Notes: generated by a model not told the origin, from the letters alone. Shown: positions 48,446 through 58,224, counted from the stretch's first letter. The stretch: DNA of 64,000 bases from a virus (IMGVR_UViG_3300030061_003724:1-64000); one strand, 5' to 3'. Program-made: numbers and translations.

Positions 48446-49282
48446 TTAGAAGGGTAAATCATCAGTTTTTTTATCATCACCATCAAATAATGAATCAAAC
48501 TCATCTGTCTTATTTTGTTTAGCTTTAGTTGTATCTAAAGAAAAACTACTAGCTGGTTTGTCATCAAAATCACTTGCAGGCTCAGAAATAATGTCACCTT
48601 CTTGTTCGCTATCTTCTGGTTCTAACCATTTTTCTAACGCTGATTTCATTTCATCAAATGTGAATTGTTTGAACTCCTTTGTAGGGTCTGGTTGGTCTTT
48701 TAACCATTTTTCTACTAGAGCAGCATCATCACTAAGTGGTGTTTGTTTTAGTCTAACTCTAACTGACGATTTATTATACTGAGTACCTGTAGCTTCTGGT
48801 CCTACTGTTTCGATAGTAAGATCTCTACCGTTTACTACATCAGTATAATCTCCAATTTCCTCATCTACTGCTAATGAAAGTAATTCTTCATAAATTAACT
48901 TTCCAAATTGCCATAGTCTAACACCTTTATCCTCCTCTCCTCGAACGATAACTGGAGCAAATACTCTAGTTTTAGCATCTAACTTTTTGGCAAGTAGATA
49001 ATTTTCTTTGCTATATTCTTCTCTAAGTTTTTTAGCAAATAAAGCAATCGGGTCCTTCTCTCCCCATGTTTCAGGTGAAAGCATAACCTTATTAGTAATA
49101 CCATAATAGAATTTTAATTCCGTGAATGGGTTATTAGAATTAATAGCACTAGGCACAATTCTAATTTGTTGTTTACCTACTGTAGGTCTCCAAAATGTAA
49201 GACTATAATCTCTCTTTTGTCCACCAGCAGGTGTTTTTTGTTGGAGCGTGTCCAACTTCTGTTTAAGCATTGATAAATCCAT
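48446..49282 (-). CDS. Single-stranded DNA-binding protein, T4 gp32-like
   Basis: 278 aa (T4 gp32 301). N-terminal MDLSMLKQKLDTLQQKTPAG with basic residues for cooperative binding, a core with SLTFWRPTVGKQQIRIVPSA and VFAPVIVRGEEDKGVRLWQF, and an acidic C-terminal tail ending DDLPF that recruits partners. The zinc ligands of T4 gp32 are not seen in the core. It organises lagging-strand ssDNA. Preceded by a good promoter at 49311. Confidence 0.9.
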   Translation of the reverse strand: MDLSMLKQKLDTLQQKTPAGGQKRDYSLTFWRPTVGKQQIRIVPSAINSNNPFTELKFYYGITNKVMLSPETWGEKDPIALFAKKLREEYSKENYLLAKKLDAKTRVFAPVIVRGEEDKGVRLWQFGKLIYEELLSLAVDEEIGDYTDVVNGRDLTIETVGPEATGTQYNKSSVRVRLKQTPLSDDAALVEKWLKDQPDPTKEFKQFTFDEMKSALEKWLEPEDSEQEGDIISEPASDFDDKPASSFSLDTTKAKQNKTDEFDSLFDGDDKKTDDLPF

Positions 49283-49310
49283 AATTTTTATAACTTTTTA
49301 AAATGTAACT

Positions 49311-49341
49311 ACAATATACGAAGCAGAATTTGGGGGGCCAA
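49311..49341 (-). promoter_or_regulatory. Promoter, TTG-N20-TATATTGT
   Basis: Minus strand TTG (49341..49339), 20 nt, TATATTGT (49318..49311), then 28 nt to the ATG of the SSB gene at 49282. Matches TAnnTT(T/G) well and drives the SSB-UvsX-Rnh-helicase block, a typical strongly expressed early/middle unit. Confidence 0.68.
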
Positions 49342-49342
49342 A

Positions 49343-49810
49343 CTATACTTCAATTATTTTATAAATTTTTGTATTCAATTGATTCAACTCATTATGTTGT
49401 GTTAAAAGAATACAGTTTTTGTATTGCTGCCAATTTACTTGATATTTGGTATCAACAACACCACCATTAAGTTTTTTAATTAACTCATTTAAAGCATTAA
49501 TAGTGTATAAGGTATTAGATTCCTTCTTTCTATGGACTAGAATAGTATTTTCTGGGATTGTATGAACGTTACCTTGGTCAACGTTATAAGTGATAACATA
49601 TTCATCTTTATCAACTATTTCTAAAACAAAAAGTTTGTTATAAATAATCGTATACTTTGACGTAATTTCGTCTAGTAAAGAATCTAAATTATCAATATCC
49701 GTAAATGTACAAAATAACTTGTTATTCAAATCACCAATATTATTTAATGATGTTATTACATCATAGTTCACATTATACGTATTCGGAGGTCTATCTAAAG
49801 TCGTAATCAT
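49343..49810 (-). CDS. Hypothetical protein, 155 aa, partner gene of polymerase-like protein
   Basis: Starts MITTLDRPPNTYNVNYDVIT. Beta-rich (YTIIYNKLFVLEIVDKDEYV, VHTIPENTILVHRKKESN) and Asn-rich, ending NQLNTKIYKIIEV. No active-site motif seen. It overlaps the A-family-like polymerase gene by 20 nt, so both are probably translated together. Family unknown. Confidence 0.6.
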   Translation of the reverse strand: MITTLDRPPNTYNVNYDVITSLNNIGDLNNKLFCTFTDIDNLDSLLDEITSKYTIIYNKLFVLEIVDKDEYVITYNVDQGNVHTIPENTILVHRKKESNTLYTINALNELIKKLNGGVVDTKYQVNWQQYKNCILLTQHNELNQLNTKIYKIIEV

Positions 49811-51059
49811 TTCCTTGTTTAGTTTTTATATTTAACTTATATTTTTTGAATATTTCTTTTATGTCATTTAAAACTTGTGTCTCCTCCTCATCTAAATCAA
49901 ACAAAAACGAATCATAAGTATATAATACCAATTTTGTTTTTTTACCTCTTAACACTCGTAATATATCCCATAGTATACGAACGTTCATTGACGTTTCCAA
50001 GTTTTGTAACAAATAATTAAAAAGCTTTTGCGGATTCATATTATCCAATTTTTCCTTTTCATACTCATATCCCGAAACCGGACATTTTATTTTACCCTCG
50101 CTTTGAAATTTATTCCAGAGATCTTTTACGTATATATCTATTTTCTTAAAGAACTCAATATGTTTATAATTGTCGAATACTCCTCCGTATAGTTGCTTAA
50201 ATGTCAACTCTTTTGATTTCGCATAATCTACTCCATAGAGTTGTTGTAAATGAGAGTGAATATCCACAGAGGGAAAATTATAATCGACGAGACGACAAGA
50301 CAAGCTAGGATGATAAGCGCTAATGTCAATTTCGTACAAGCAATTATTATTTGGTATAAAAGATTTTCTACATCCATTTTCTTTATTAAGTGCTGCATAG
50401 TTTACTCCTTTAAATTTATTACTTGGTCTAGTTGTGGTTGTTTTTAAGTTGAACTGAGTGTAGACTCTTCCACTATCAACGGGATGGAAATATCCTTCGA
50501 ATGTAGGTATGTGTACTCGTATTCCACTTCGCTCGATAGCGTTGAATACCACGGATACTCTATGGTTAAAGAATTCATCATAATCTGTTTTTGTTTTAGT
50601 TATATTATCTTTTAAATCATTGAAAATTTGCTCGCACATTTCATAGTGTTTAACAACTGGAATGAATGTATTTATATCTTTATCATCCTTATGTTGATAA
50701 TACATTACCTCATGTGCTTTGGTTAATGGTCGTATATACGTAGTAGGAGGCACATTTATGTCGTAAAGAGCTTTGCTTGGATAATAATGTAACATCTCTT
50801 TTTTATCGCGACAAAATAAAATATCAAAATTATCTATTAATTGGTCTATACGCGTTTTTAACACACTCAAAGTTTCACTATGTGAAACACATAACATATA
50901 GCCTTTACTTGCATTTATTGGTCTAATATACACCAAACTCACAAGATTTTCTACGGGATGAACATTGTAACTATAAGGAATTACCTCAATGAAAGCTTGT
51001 TTATAACCGCTATTTAATAAAATATCTAATTGATCGTCTTCTTCTACTAACCAATACAT
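49791..51059 (-). CDS. Divergent A-family DNA polymerase-like protein
   Basis: 422 aa. TTTTRPSNKFKGVNYAALNK (about 207-226) resembles the T-G-R-x-S-S...N-x-Q-N motif. LYEIDISAYHPSLSCRLVDY (D245) matches palm motif A (DYSQIELR). KELTFKQLYGG (K283, Y291, G292) matches motif B (K-x6-7-YG). LYTYDSFLFDL (D383) matches motif C (HDE), with YD in place of HD. The N-terminal 170 residues show no clear exonuclease motifs. It may be a second polymerase beside the split B-family one, or a repair or primer-linked enzyme. Role inferred. Confidence 0.6.
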   Translation of the reverse strand: MYWLVEEDDQLDILLNSGYKQAFIEVIPYSYNVHPVENLVSLVYIRPINASKGYMLCVSHSETLSVLKTRIDQLIDNFDILFCRDKKEMLHYYPSKALYDINVPPTTYIRPLTKAHEVMYYQHKDDKDINTFIPVVKHYEMCEQIFNDLKDNITKTKTDYDEFFNHRVSVVFNAIERSGIRVHIPTFEGYFHPVDSGRVYTQFNLKTTTTRPSNKFKGVNYAALNKENGCRKSFIPNNNCLYEIDISAYHPSLSCRLVDYNFPSVDIHSHLQQLYGVDYAKSKELTFKQLYGGVFDNYKHIEFFKKIDIYVKDLWNKFQSEGKIKCPVSGYEYEKEKLDNMNPQKLFNYLLQNLETSMNVRILWDILRVLRGKKTKLVLYTYDSFLFDLDEEETQVLNDIKEIFKKYKLNIKTKQGNDYDFR

Positions 51060-51078
51060 TTATAACCTTTTTTATAAT

Positions 51079-51109
51079 TAAATATACGACCAGAATTAGT
51101 AACCTCCAC
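51079..51109 (-). promoter_or_regulatory. Candidate promoter, GTG-N20-TATATTTA
   Basis: The -7-like TATATTTA (51086..51079) has perfect ACGAAT-free CGTATATTTAATT context, 19 nt before the ATG at 51059, but the -33 position reads GTG. It overlaps the 3' end of the structural gene 51096. Likely drives the polymerase-like gene. Confidence 0.45.
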
Positions 51110-51944
51110 TCCTTCTTGAAGGAATATTTGCTCTTATTGAAGAGCCTACGTCTTCATCTTCTAGTAAGTCTAAATAATCATGAGGACTATTTATATGATT
51201 TTTCCCAATCATTGGTCCTTTTGATGGATGAACATGATAAAATCCTCTATAGGGTTTTCTTGTTCTTCTATTTACAAATTCACTTCCATCAGTGAATAAT
51301 CCTTCACCTTCATTAAAATTATAATATTTTGCAAATTTTTCTCTAAATGAAGCATAAAACCCATAAAGACTATATTCTTGCTCAATTAATCTAACTGTGT
51401 TTCTATTTACTTTAAATACGTCAACAAAGGCTCCAGTTAATTCCCAATTAATTCTAATTGGTGAATAAAGTTCCCATTGTACACTACTATCTTGTTCTGT
51501 AAATAAATTAAAAGTGTCTTTACTTACTTCTATATATTTTGATTCGTTATTTTTCTTTAAAAAGAATCTTTGAAATTCACCAACTTCATATTGTTTTTCT
51601 GTAGGGAAAGTTACGCTTGGAATTGGTGGTAATGAAGCTTTATATCTAAATGGTTGTTTTAAAGCATTTTGATATTGATAATAATACTCGTTATAAGATG
51701 TTGGGTATATTTCTTGTGATCCCGATAATGGGACTGAATTAGGAGTATTTGCTTCTGTATCAGTTACACCTGGTTGGTATTGTTCTAATTTAGTTGAATT
51801 AGGGTCACTTGGGGTTTTACCAGTATAAACTTCACCTGTTGATGTTTTATAATAAGGACCAACATAGTCTGATCCATTCAGTGTAAATTCGTTTCCACTA
51901 GAATATTGATTAGTTACTACTTGTGATTTTGGTAAATAGTTCAT
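51096..51944 (-). CDS. Virion structural protein, unknown (baseplate/tail region)
   Basis: 282 aa. Tyr/Asn/Pro-rich start MNYLPKSQVVTNQYSSGNEF. The C-terminal GFYHVHPSKGPMIGKNHINS followed by PHDYLDLLE is a motif I associate with conserved unnamed structural proteins in large marine phages; its role is unknown. The 2-nt spacing to the big hub gene supports a tail location. Confidence 0.55.
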   Translation of the reverse strand: MNYLPKSQVVTNQYSSGNEFTLNGSDYVGPYYKTSTGEVYTGKTPSDPNSTKLEQYQPGVTDTEANTPNSVPLSGSQEIYPTSYNEYYYQYQNALKQPFRYKASLPPIPSVTFPTEKQYEVGEFQRFFLKKNNESKYIEVSKDTFNLFTEQDSSVQWELYSPIRINWELTGAFVDVFKVNRNTVRLIEQEYSLYGFYASFREKFAKYYNFNEGEGLFTDGSEFVNRRTRKPYRGFYHVHPSKGPMIGKNHINSPHDYLDLLEDEDVGSSIRANIPSRRSGGY

Positions 51945-51945
51945 T

Positions 51946-54900
51946 TTATGCTATATCTTCTATTTTCTTTAATTCTTTATTCCATTGTTGTGTTTGATCT
52001 TTAATCCAAATATCAAAATGTCCACCTGTTGTTGTTGCAACTCGCTGCGCTACATCGTATTCATTACGGACTTCTATACTATATTTGTTTCTAAATTTTT
52101 TAACACTATTATCAAATGGGTAAATATTATTATAAAATTCATTTTCAGCCCACTCTATAATATCGAAATAATTTGCTATTGGTTCATAAAAATTATCACT
52201 TAAACTTTTTAAACAAAATTCTATCCATTTTATATCGTTAGCGGTTGTTGGTTTATCTATTCTTGTAACAGTAAAATCTAATTTCCATCCTTTAGTATGT
52301 TTTGAATTTGGGGAAATTCCTTGATGATAGGAATCATTACCTGCTGTTACTCTAAATCTATAATTATCTCCACCAGCACGACCTTCAGTCATGTCTTCTA
52401 ATTCTGCAAATAATGCTGTTCCTACATCTGCAGTTAATCTTGTTATATCTCCTCCATTACCTAATTCTCCTACATCCCTAACATAAATTGCATCATCTAT
52501 ATTATATGTATCTGCTCCTTTAAATTGAAGAATATCTTCATTGCTAAAAAAATCAAGTGCTCCTGCCGAAAGAGAATCTCTTACAAAACGTGTTGCATTT
52601 GGTGTTTTTCCATCCCATACCGCATTAGTTATTCTTTCATCTACTTTAAATCCATCCTCAACCATTTGAAGATTTAATATACCATCATAACTACCAGTAG
52701 GTTCAATTGCGGGTACTGAAACTGTCCCCATTTCTGTACTCCAGCTGTTATCACTTATAGTATGTCCTAATGATGATATTAAAAAAGATAATGCTTTTGG
52801 ATATGCAGGAGGTAAATATTGTTGATCTATATTAATTCCATTGTAAATTTTAATACCAGAAATACCATCACATGTAATTTGTAAATCAAGAGGAATAAAA
52901 CCAATAGTATTTGATGGTTGACCAGTATGGATAAATACTTGTTGGTGGAAATCATTAACAAAACCAGACCAAAGACTTTTACCATTACTAATTTGGGTAT
53001 CTACCATATTTACATAATATGATTTTTCTGGTGGGAGACTTAATTCAACACCTCTTTGTATGTATGTTCCTCCAAAAGCTTGAACTAAATAAAATAAATA
53101 ATTACCCTCTGCTTCTTCATAAGCTTCATCTGTTGTTAGGTAGTTATCTGATAGTCTTATTCTTTCTGTTAATATATGATCATTAGCTGCTTCTAAATAT
53201 TCATCCCAACTTACTTTATTTACATCTTTATTTATTACAGGACTATTTAGTATATTTCTTCTACCATTAAATGTAGCTCCTGCTGCTGAGTATGAATATT
53301 CTGTTGGTTTTGTAAATTTAAGAGTATTATTATCGGTTGGATCTGCAAACAGTTCACTTGCTTCCTCAACTATTGATGCATTATTAAAAGCATTATATAA
53401 GGTTTCTACTTGTTCTTTAGTCAGAAGTTTGTATGCTTTTATTTTTAGTAAATCACTTGCATCTCCATATGTAAATGAAGGATCCATATATTCTAAAGAA
53501 TATCTATCTTTTAACCCATTATTCCAACTAGAGAAAGCAGTAGCATCATAATTTTTAATGTTACTATTACCTGCAGCTGCTCCAATAGTAATCATAGAAG
53601 CTAAATCCGGTGTAATTTGAGTTTCAAATGAAAAGTCTGTTACAAAATTACCTTTTGTTTTACCATCATTTCTATTAAAACCATACAAGTTAAAATCTAC
53701 TGGGTCTTCAGGTTGGATTACTAAATCTTTAAATTTAGGAATCCTATTAATCCCAGGTATTACATTTTGTTCTGTAATAGTTATATAGACATCATCTTTT
53801 AATGTTACTGTTATATTATTTTGTCCACCTAAAGCTACATTTACTCCATCAAATACCCCTTGTAAAAATTTAAATACATTTAGATTACCTTTTTTATCCG
53901 AGCTTTTCTTTAATTCTTTAGATATATGCTCATAATTTAAATAGATATTTAAAATATTACCCCACATTACTGTACCACCATCTAATTCTTCTTTATTAAT
54001 AAAAGGTTTTAATCTATTAGTTAGAAAAAGAGGTTTAACAATATATTGACTTTTTTCTCGTTTTTCTTCTGGTGTTGAAATGAATATATCATAATTAAAA
54101 TCAGGATTAACTAAACATACTCTAGGATCCATAGACATTTGTAATGGATAAGCAGCACATATCATCATGTCATCATTAATGTCTACTTTTAAAATTTTAT
54201 CAGGTTTTGCCCCACGCATTTTTAGATTAGGAATAATAATACCTTCTACATAAGTTAAAAACTGTTTAATAGTCATATAATACTGATACTTCGAATTATT
54301 TGAATACACAAATGATTTTTCACTTCTATCATAATATTTTTGAACCTCTCCATAATTAATAGCTAGATTGTAATAATCACTTGGTTTTTCATTTTCCCAT
54401 AATGATTTATTTAAAAAATCAGTGTATAATCTTTGAGCAAATTGGTTAGAACCCGCTTCAGATATCATAGTAGAACCTCCATCAGAAGTAATATCTTCTA
54501 AATTTATGTTAAATGATTTCGCATCTTGTCTTTTTTCTGCATCATAGAAAGCGTTATCTTCAATAATGTTATTTTCTCCATATGCTGCTTTAATATCTTT
54601 TTTGATTGCAGTTGAAGTAAGAACAGATGCTACTGTTTTTGTTTTTAATGATTCAATTACATCTCCAACAGATATTAATTGTAAAGTAATATTATAAGTT
54701 CCATTAGGAGCAAAGTCCCAAGAAAAGTTAGATACTTTTCCAAAAAAGCCATCATAATTTCCTTGATATTTTTTTCTCATACTATTGATGTCTTGCATCA
54801 TTGAAAGTTGAGTTTTTGGAGAATCACTAAACCAATCTGTTTCTATTATAGTAGGACCCATTTGTTGATAAGATCCATCATTAGCTTTATACTTATCCCA

Positions 54901-55527
54901 CCCCCATTCTAACATCATAGTAAAACCTAATCTTAAATAAAGCAATTCTATTAATTCAAACTGAAATTTATTATTTGCAATTATTTCAATCTCAGCACCT
55001 CTAAGTGAACCTCTATTTTTAGTATCAATTTTTGCAGATATTAAACCTGGAGCTGGTACCATACCAAACTCATTTCCTCCTAACCCATAAGAGGAATTAT
55101 TCCATATTGATTTACCTGGGTTTATTCCTGATCTTTGTCTAAAAGAATCACCTCTTAGTGATGATAATGTATTAAACAAAACTGCATCACTTGCTAGTTG
55201 TACTCCTGTAAATCCTCCTGTGTTAGTTAATCCTATATCTATTAATCTTTGTTCCCCAGCAGAATCAAAAATTGCATTTTGACCTTGTATACTTCGTCTA
55301 TTAGCAGTAAGAGCTTTTTTCTTATTAGCATCATCATCTTTGGTAACTCTATTTCCACCAATTGTAACACTAGAAGCTAACTTTAACCAAGCATTTCTAT
55401 TATTAATTAATTGTTGATCTTGAGGTTTTAAAGTAGCAGAATTAAACCCCTTACCTAATAAGTCTTGTCTTACTTGGATTTGACCTTTAACGTACTTTTG
55501 AAATTTTTCCCCTACTATGTTTGACAT
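51946..55527 (-). CDS. Large baseplate/hub-like protein with C-terminal M15-type peptidase domain
   Basis: 1193 aa. N-terminal two thirds is structural and Tyr/Asn/Lys-rich. Near the C-terminus YRFRVTAGNDSYHQGIS then NSKHTKGWKLDFTV (H1077-x6-D1084) and TGGHFDIWI (H1170) matches the zinc triad of D-Ala-D-Ala carboxypeptidase/M15 peptidases (S-x-H-x2-G-x2-x-D...H-x-H). It could cut peptidoglycan peptides during tail penetration, as T4 gp5 lysozyme cuts glycan. Length and position next to baseplate genes suit a hub. The triad is motif-based. Confidence 0.6.
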   Translation of the reverse strand: MSNIVGEKFQKYVKGQIQVRQDLLGKGFNSATLKPQDQQLINNRNAWLKLASSVTIGGNRVTKDDDANKKKALTANRRSIQGQNAIFDSAGEQRLIDIGLTNTGGFTGVQLASDAVLFNTLSSLRGDSFRQRSGINPGKSIWNNSSYGLGGNEFGMVPAPGLISAKIDTKNRGSLRGAEIEIIANNKFQFELIELLYLRLGFTMMLEWGWDKYKANDGSYQQMGPTIIETDWFSDSPKTQLSMMQDINSMRKKYQGNYDGFFGKVSNFSWDFAPNGTYNITLQLISVGDVIESLKTKTVASVLTSTAIKKDIKAAYGENNIIEDNAFYDAEKRQDAKSFNINLEDITSDGGSTMISEAGSNQFAQRLYTDFLNKSLWENEKPSDYYNLAINYGEVQKYYDRSEKSFVYSNNSKYQYYMTIKQFLTYVEGIIIPNLKMRGAKPDKILKVDINDDMMICAAYPLQMSMDPRVCLVNPDFNYDIFISTPEEKREKSQYIVKPLFLTNRLKPFINKEELDGGTVMWGNILNIYLNYEHISKELKKSSDKKGNLNVFKFLQGVFDGVNVALGGQNNITVTLKDDVYITITEQNVIPGINRIPKFKDLVIQPEDPVDFNLYGFNRNDGKTKGNFVTDFSFETQITPDLASMITIGAAAGNSNIKNYDATAFSSWNNGLKDRYSLEYMDPSFTYGDASDLLKIKAYKLLTKEQVETLYNAFNNASIVEEASELFADPTDNNTLKFTKPTEYSYSAAGATFNGRRNILNSPVINKDVNKVSWDEYLEAANDHILTERIRLSDNYLTTDEAYEEAEGNYLFYLVQAFGGTYIQRGVELSLPPEKSYYVNMVDTQISNGKSLWSGFVNDFHQQVFIHTGQPSNTIGFIPLDLQITCDGISGIKIYNGINIDQQYLPPAYPKALSFLISSLGHTISDNSWSTEMGTVSVPAIEPTGSYDGILNLQMVEDGFKVDERITNAVWDGKTPNATRFVRDSLSAGALDFFSNEDILQFKGADTYNIDDAIYVRDVGELGNGGDITRLTADVGTALFAELEDMTEGRAGGDNYRFRVTAGNDSYHQGISPNSKHTKGWKLDFTVTRIDKPTTANDIKWIEFCLKSLSDNFYEPIANYFDIIEWAENEFYNNIYPFDNSVKKFRNKYSIEVRNEYDVAQRVATTTGGHFDIWIKDQTQQWNKELKKIEDIA

Positions 55528-55529
55528 AA

Positions 55530-55847
55530 CTATCCATTGTTTAATTTTTCAAATGCTACCTGAATTGCTCCTATATTTTGAGGAATTCTAATTTGTACTC
55601 CTAAAGGTGGAAAATAAGAATTTTGTGATAATGATTCATTTGCAATAGAAATAACCCACCATAAAGATGAATCACCATAATATTGTAAAGCTAATTGATC
55701 ATATCTATCTTCTTCTTCAGCGTAAACGTAAATATCATCATTAGTTAATGGTACCTCAGGATACTTTGTTCCTTGATAATGTCTAGGGCCTGATGTTGCG
55801 TTAGGCTTTCTGTCTCTTATTATATTAATTGATGAATATCTTCCCAT
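55530..55847 (-). CDS. Baseplate protein, LysM/gp53-like
   Basis: 105 aa. Residues 40-100 read DDIYVYAEEEDRYDQLALQY then YGDSSLWWVISIANESL and PLGVQIRIPQNIG. The YG-x-W-W-x-I-x-x-A-N...P-L-G pattern is shared by LysM-like and T4 gp53-like baseplate wedge proteins. It is probably a tail or baseplate component that binds neighbouring tail proteins. It shares one base with the next gene. Confidence 0.55.
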   Translation of the reverse strand: MGRYSSINIIRDRKPNATSGPRHYQGTKYPEVPLTNDDIYVYAEEEDRYDQLALQYYGDSSLWWVISIANESLSQNSYFPPLGVQIRIPQNIGAIQVAFEKLNNG

Positions 55848-57970
55848 TATTTTTGAATGTAATTTATATTATCACCTTGACCATCATAATTGTTACCAGT
55901 TGCTGCTGCTAAACTTATATAATGTTGTTTACCAAATCTAGTTAATTTACCTTTGCTATTAAATACATTATCCTGTACTCTTGGTACAAAGTTATGAATT
56001 GGTATAAAGTCAAATCCTGTTACATTAACAATCATAGGTAATTCTTTTACACTTGGGTCAGTTTTAATAGCTGTATTTGGGCTAGTAGGATTTATAACAG
56101 AAATATTATTTGAGTCTGGTATTGCTATTTCCCATGGGGATTCATCAGGTATTTCTAATGATATACCTTTCATTATACCTACTTGTTCTTGAAACCAACC
56201 ACCTAATGTTAAAGATATTAAATTACCTTGCATATACCCTTGATTTGAATAATCAGGAGCACAAACTGAAGCTAGATAATTTAATTTTTGGTGCATTGGT
56301 ATTAATTCTTGTTTTGATTGAGCTGCTACTGTCCAATTTACGGAAACTGTTCTATCAAATCCACTATATCTATAAAAGTTTTCAGCACGACCCATAAACT
56401 TTTGAGCTTCCCAATCTGATGTGTATGAATCTCTTATACCATTTACTAATGCTCTAAAATGTACATATGTTTTTTGTCCTGATCCATCGTTTGCAAATAC
56501 ACCAATTCTAAATTTTACTAAATCATTTTTATCATTATCTGCTGTTACTTGGCTTGATTTATATAATGGGAAAGCATTAATTTTATCTACTGCATTTTTA
56601 TATGAGCTATTACTTTTAGCGCTACTACCAGCAATTTCTTGATCTAAACCTAATTTACCTATAGTAAAACTTTGTAAATTACCTCTTCTACCAGGATCAC
56701 CTAAATTTACTCTTGATTCAATTCTATTTTCGCTTGGTATTGTATTACCATTATTATCAGTAGATTTTAAATCTAAACCTTTAGGTTGTTGTTTTGATCC
56801 ATTAGGGGCAACTATTTGATAATAAGGTGTTGGTAAAATATTTGTAATAGATGTGGGTTGAGTTTCAGATAATTGTTTCTGATCCATTACTTCAACATCT
56901 AAACCAGCTGTTCCTGATTTAAATGCGATACCTGTTTTATTAGATTTAAATGTAACTATACCATCTTCACTAATTGAAAGTGAATAAACATTGTTATTTA
57001 ATACACTTATTAATTCTTCATTTTCTCTAAATAAATCTTCAACTATATCAGATACTCCAAGTGAAGAACCATAAATTAAAGAAGCACCAAGGCTTCGAGT
57101 ATAATCTTTTCCTGGTCTACTAGGACCACTATCAGTTTGATTTACTAAATTGTAAATGTATTTAGGTTTCTTATAGAAAATTTGTTTACTATCGTCACCT
57201 TCTAAAAGACCAAATGTTGTAGGTGTATATTGTAGTTGATTTTTATTAATATTATTGATACCTGTTCTTTGATCAGATACCATATCAATATTAGTTCTAC
57301 CTACTCCTAAAGTTGCACCTGGTCCTCCACTATAACTGTATAATGTTTGACCTTGTGTTTCAGTTGTTATTACTTTATCAACTAAACCAAGTAATCTACT
57401 TTTATTACCTCCATCTCCATCAGTAGCTATAGTATTTAAATAAGTAGGTAATCCTAAAGGTGAATTTCCATCAGGAGATCCCTGTGTTGTTCTTTTTAAA
57501 GGATTAAGTCCTTGTTTATTTAAGTGAATACCTAAAGCATTTCCTGCTGATTGTCCTAAAGTGCTTAGGGGAGTATAGACACCTTGATTTGTAGCAAAAT
57601 TATTAGAAATAAAGCCAGCTAAACCAGTTAATACATTATTATCTTGTTCAGTATTATATTCTTCATATCCTACAGAAGAATTAACATTTGTTAATGATAA
57701 TACATTTTGTTTAATTGTAAATAATGCTCCTCGTGTTTGACCAAATAATCTTAGTAATCTAGATCCGTCATTAAGAATATTTCTAGGGACAAGATAACCT
57801 CCACGCAGTAAAAAATCCGGCCCGCCTGTTTTTGATGCATCTTCTACATCATCAATTGGGAAGATTTGGGGTGGTCTCTCTTTCCATCCACCGCCTGGAG
57901 TATCACCAGGTACACTGGAATAGTGTTTAGAGACAAATTGGCTATCTCTATATAAATCCCTTAATGGCAT
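55847..57970 (-). CDS. Virion structural protein, 707 aa
   Basis: Starts MPLRDLYRDSQFVSKHYSSV. Long, Asn/Gly/Ser-rich with multiple short beta-strand stretches; a C-terminal domain includes VKFRIGVFANDGSGQKTYVH, an FYRYSGFDRTVSVNWTVAA strand pair and LTLGGWFQEQVGIMKGISLE. No recognisable enzyme motif. By position between tape-measure and hub genes it is a tail or baseplate protein. No family assigned. Confidence 0.55.
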   Translation of the reverse strand: MPLRDLYRDSQFVSKHYSSVPGDTPGGGWKERPPQIFPIDDVEDASKTGGPDFLLRGGYLVPRNILNDGSRLLRLFGQTRGALFTIKQNVLSLTNVNSSVGYEEYNTEQDNNVLTGLAGFISNNFATNQGVYTPLSTLGQSAGNALGIHLNKQGLNPLKRTTQGSPDGNSPLGLPTYLNTIATDGDGGNKSRLLGLVDKVITTETQGQTLYSYSGGPGATLGVGRTNIDMVSDQRTGINNINKNQLQYTPTTFGLLEGDDSKQIFYKKPKYIYNLVNQTDSGPSRPGKDYTRSLGASLIYGSSLGVSDIVEDLFRENEELISVLNNNVYSLSISEDGIVTFKSNKTGIAFKSGTAGLDVEVMDQKQLSETQPTSITNILPTPYYQIVAPNGSKQQPKGLDLKSTDNNGNTIPSENRIESRVNLGDPGRRGNLQSFTIGKLGLDQEIAGSSAKSNSSYKNAVDKINAFPLYKSSQVTADNDKNDLVKFRIGVFANDGSGQKTYVHFRALVNGIRDSYTSDWEAQKFMGRAENFYRYSGFDRTVSVNWTVAAQSKQELIPMHQKLNYLASVCAPDYSNQGYMQGNLISLTLGGWFQEQVGIMKGISLEIPDESPWEIAIPDSNNISVINPTSPNTAIKTDPSVKELPMIVNVTGFDFIPIHNFVPRVQDNVFNSKGKLTRFGKQHYISLAAATGNNYDGQGDNINYIQK

Positions 57971-57972
57971 AA

Positions 57973-58200
57973 TTATCTAGGTAAATTATCTAAATACTTT
58001 ACTGGGGGTTGTTGTGGATCCATAGTTGATGGTTGTGGTAACACACCATTTCTAGGTCTTACAGCATCAGCATCTGGATCATTATTTACAGAATAATCTT
58101 TATGCAATGTTGATCGCTTAAAATCAGGAATGTTTGGTGTTTGACCATCTAAACCACTTAATTGAGATCCTTGTTGTGTTAATTTGTTTAATAGACTCAT
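57973..58200 (-). CDS. Small hypothetical structural-region protein, 75 aa
   Basis: Starts MSLLNKLTQQGSQLSGLDGQ. Low complexity, Pro/Asp/Gln-rich, probably disordered, ending PPVKYLDNLPR. ATATTTATAAT motif 13 nt upstream. It may be a minor tail protein. No function assigned. Confidence 0.55.
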   Translation of the reverse strand: MSLLNKLTQQGSQLSGLDGQTPNIPDFKRSTLHKDYSVNNDPDADAVRPRNGVLPQPSTMDPQQPPVKYLDNLPR

Positions 58201-58213
58201 GATTAATTGTTTT

Positions 58214-58224
58214 ATTATAAATAT
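58214..58224 (-). promoter_or_regulatory. AATATTTATAATAAAA motif, candidate late promoter element
   Basis: The transcribed strand reads AATATTTATAATAAAACAATTAATC then ATG at 58200. It lies in the gap after the tape-measure gene. Best-preserved copy of the recurrent motif, together with 62215. Confidence 0.4.
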
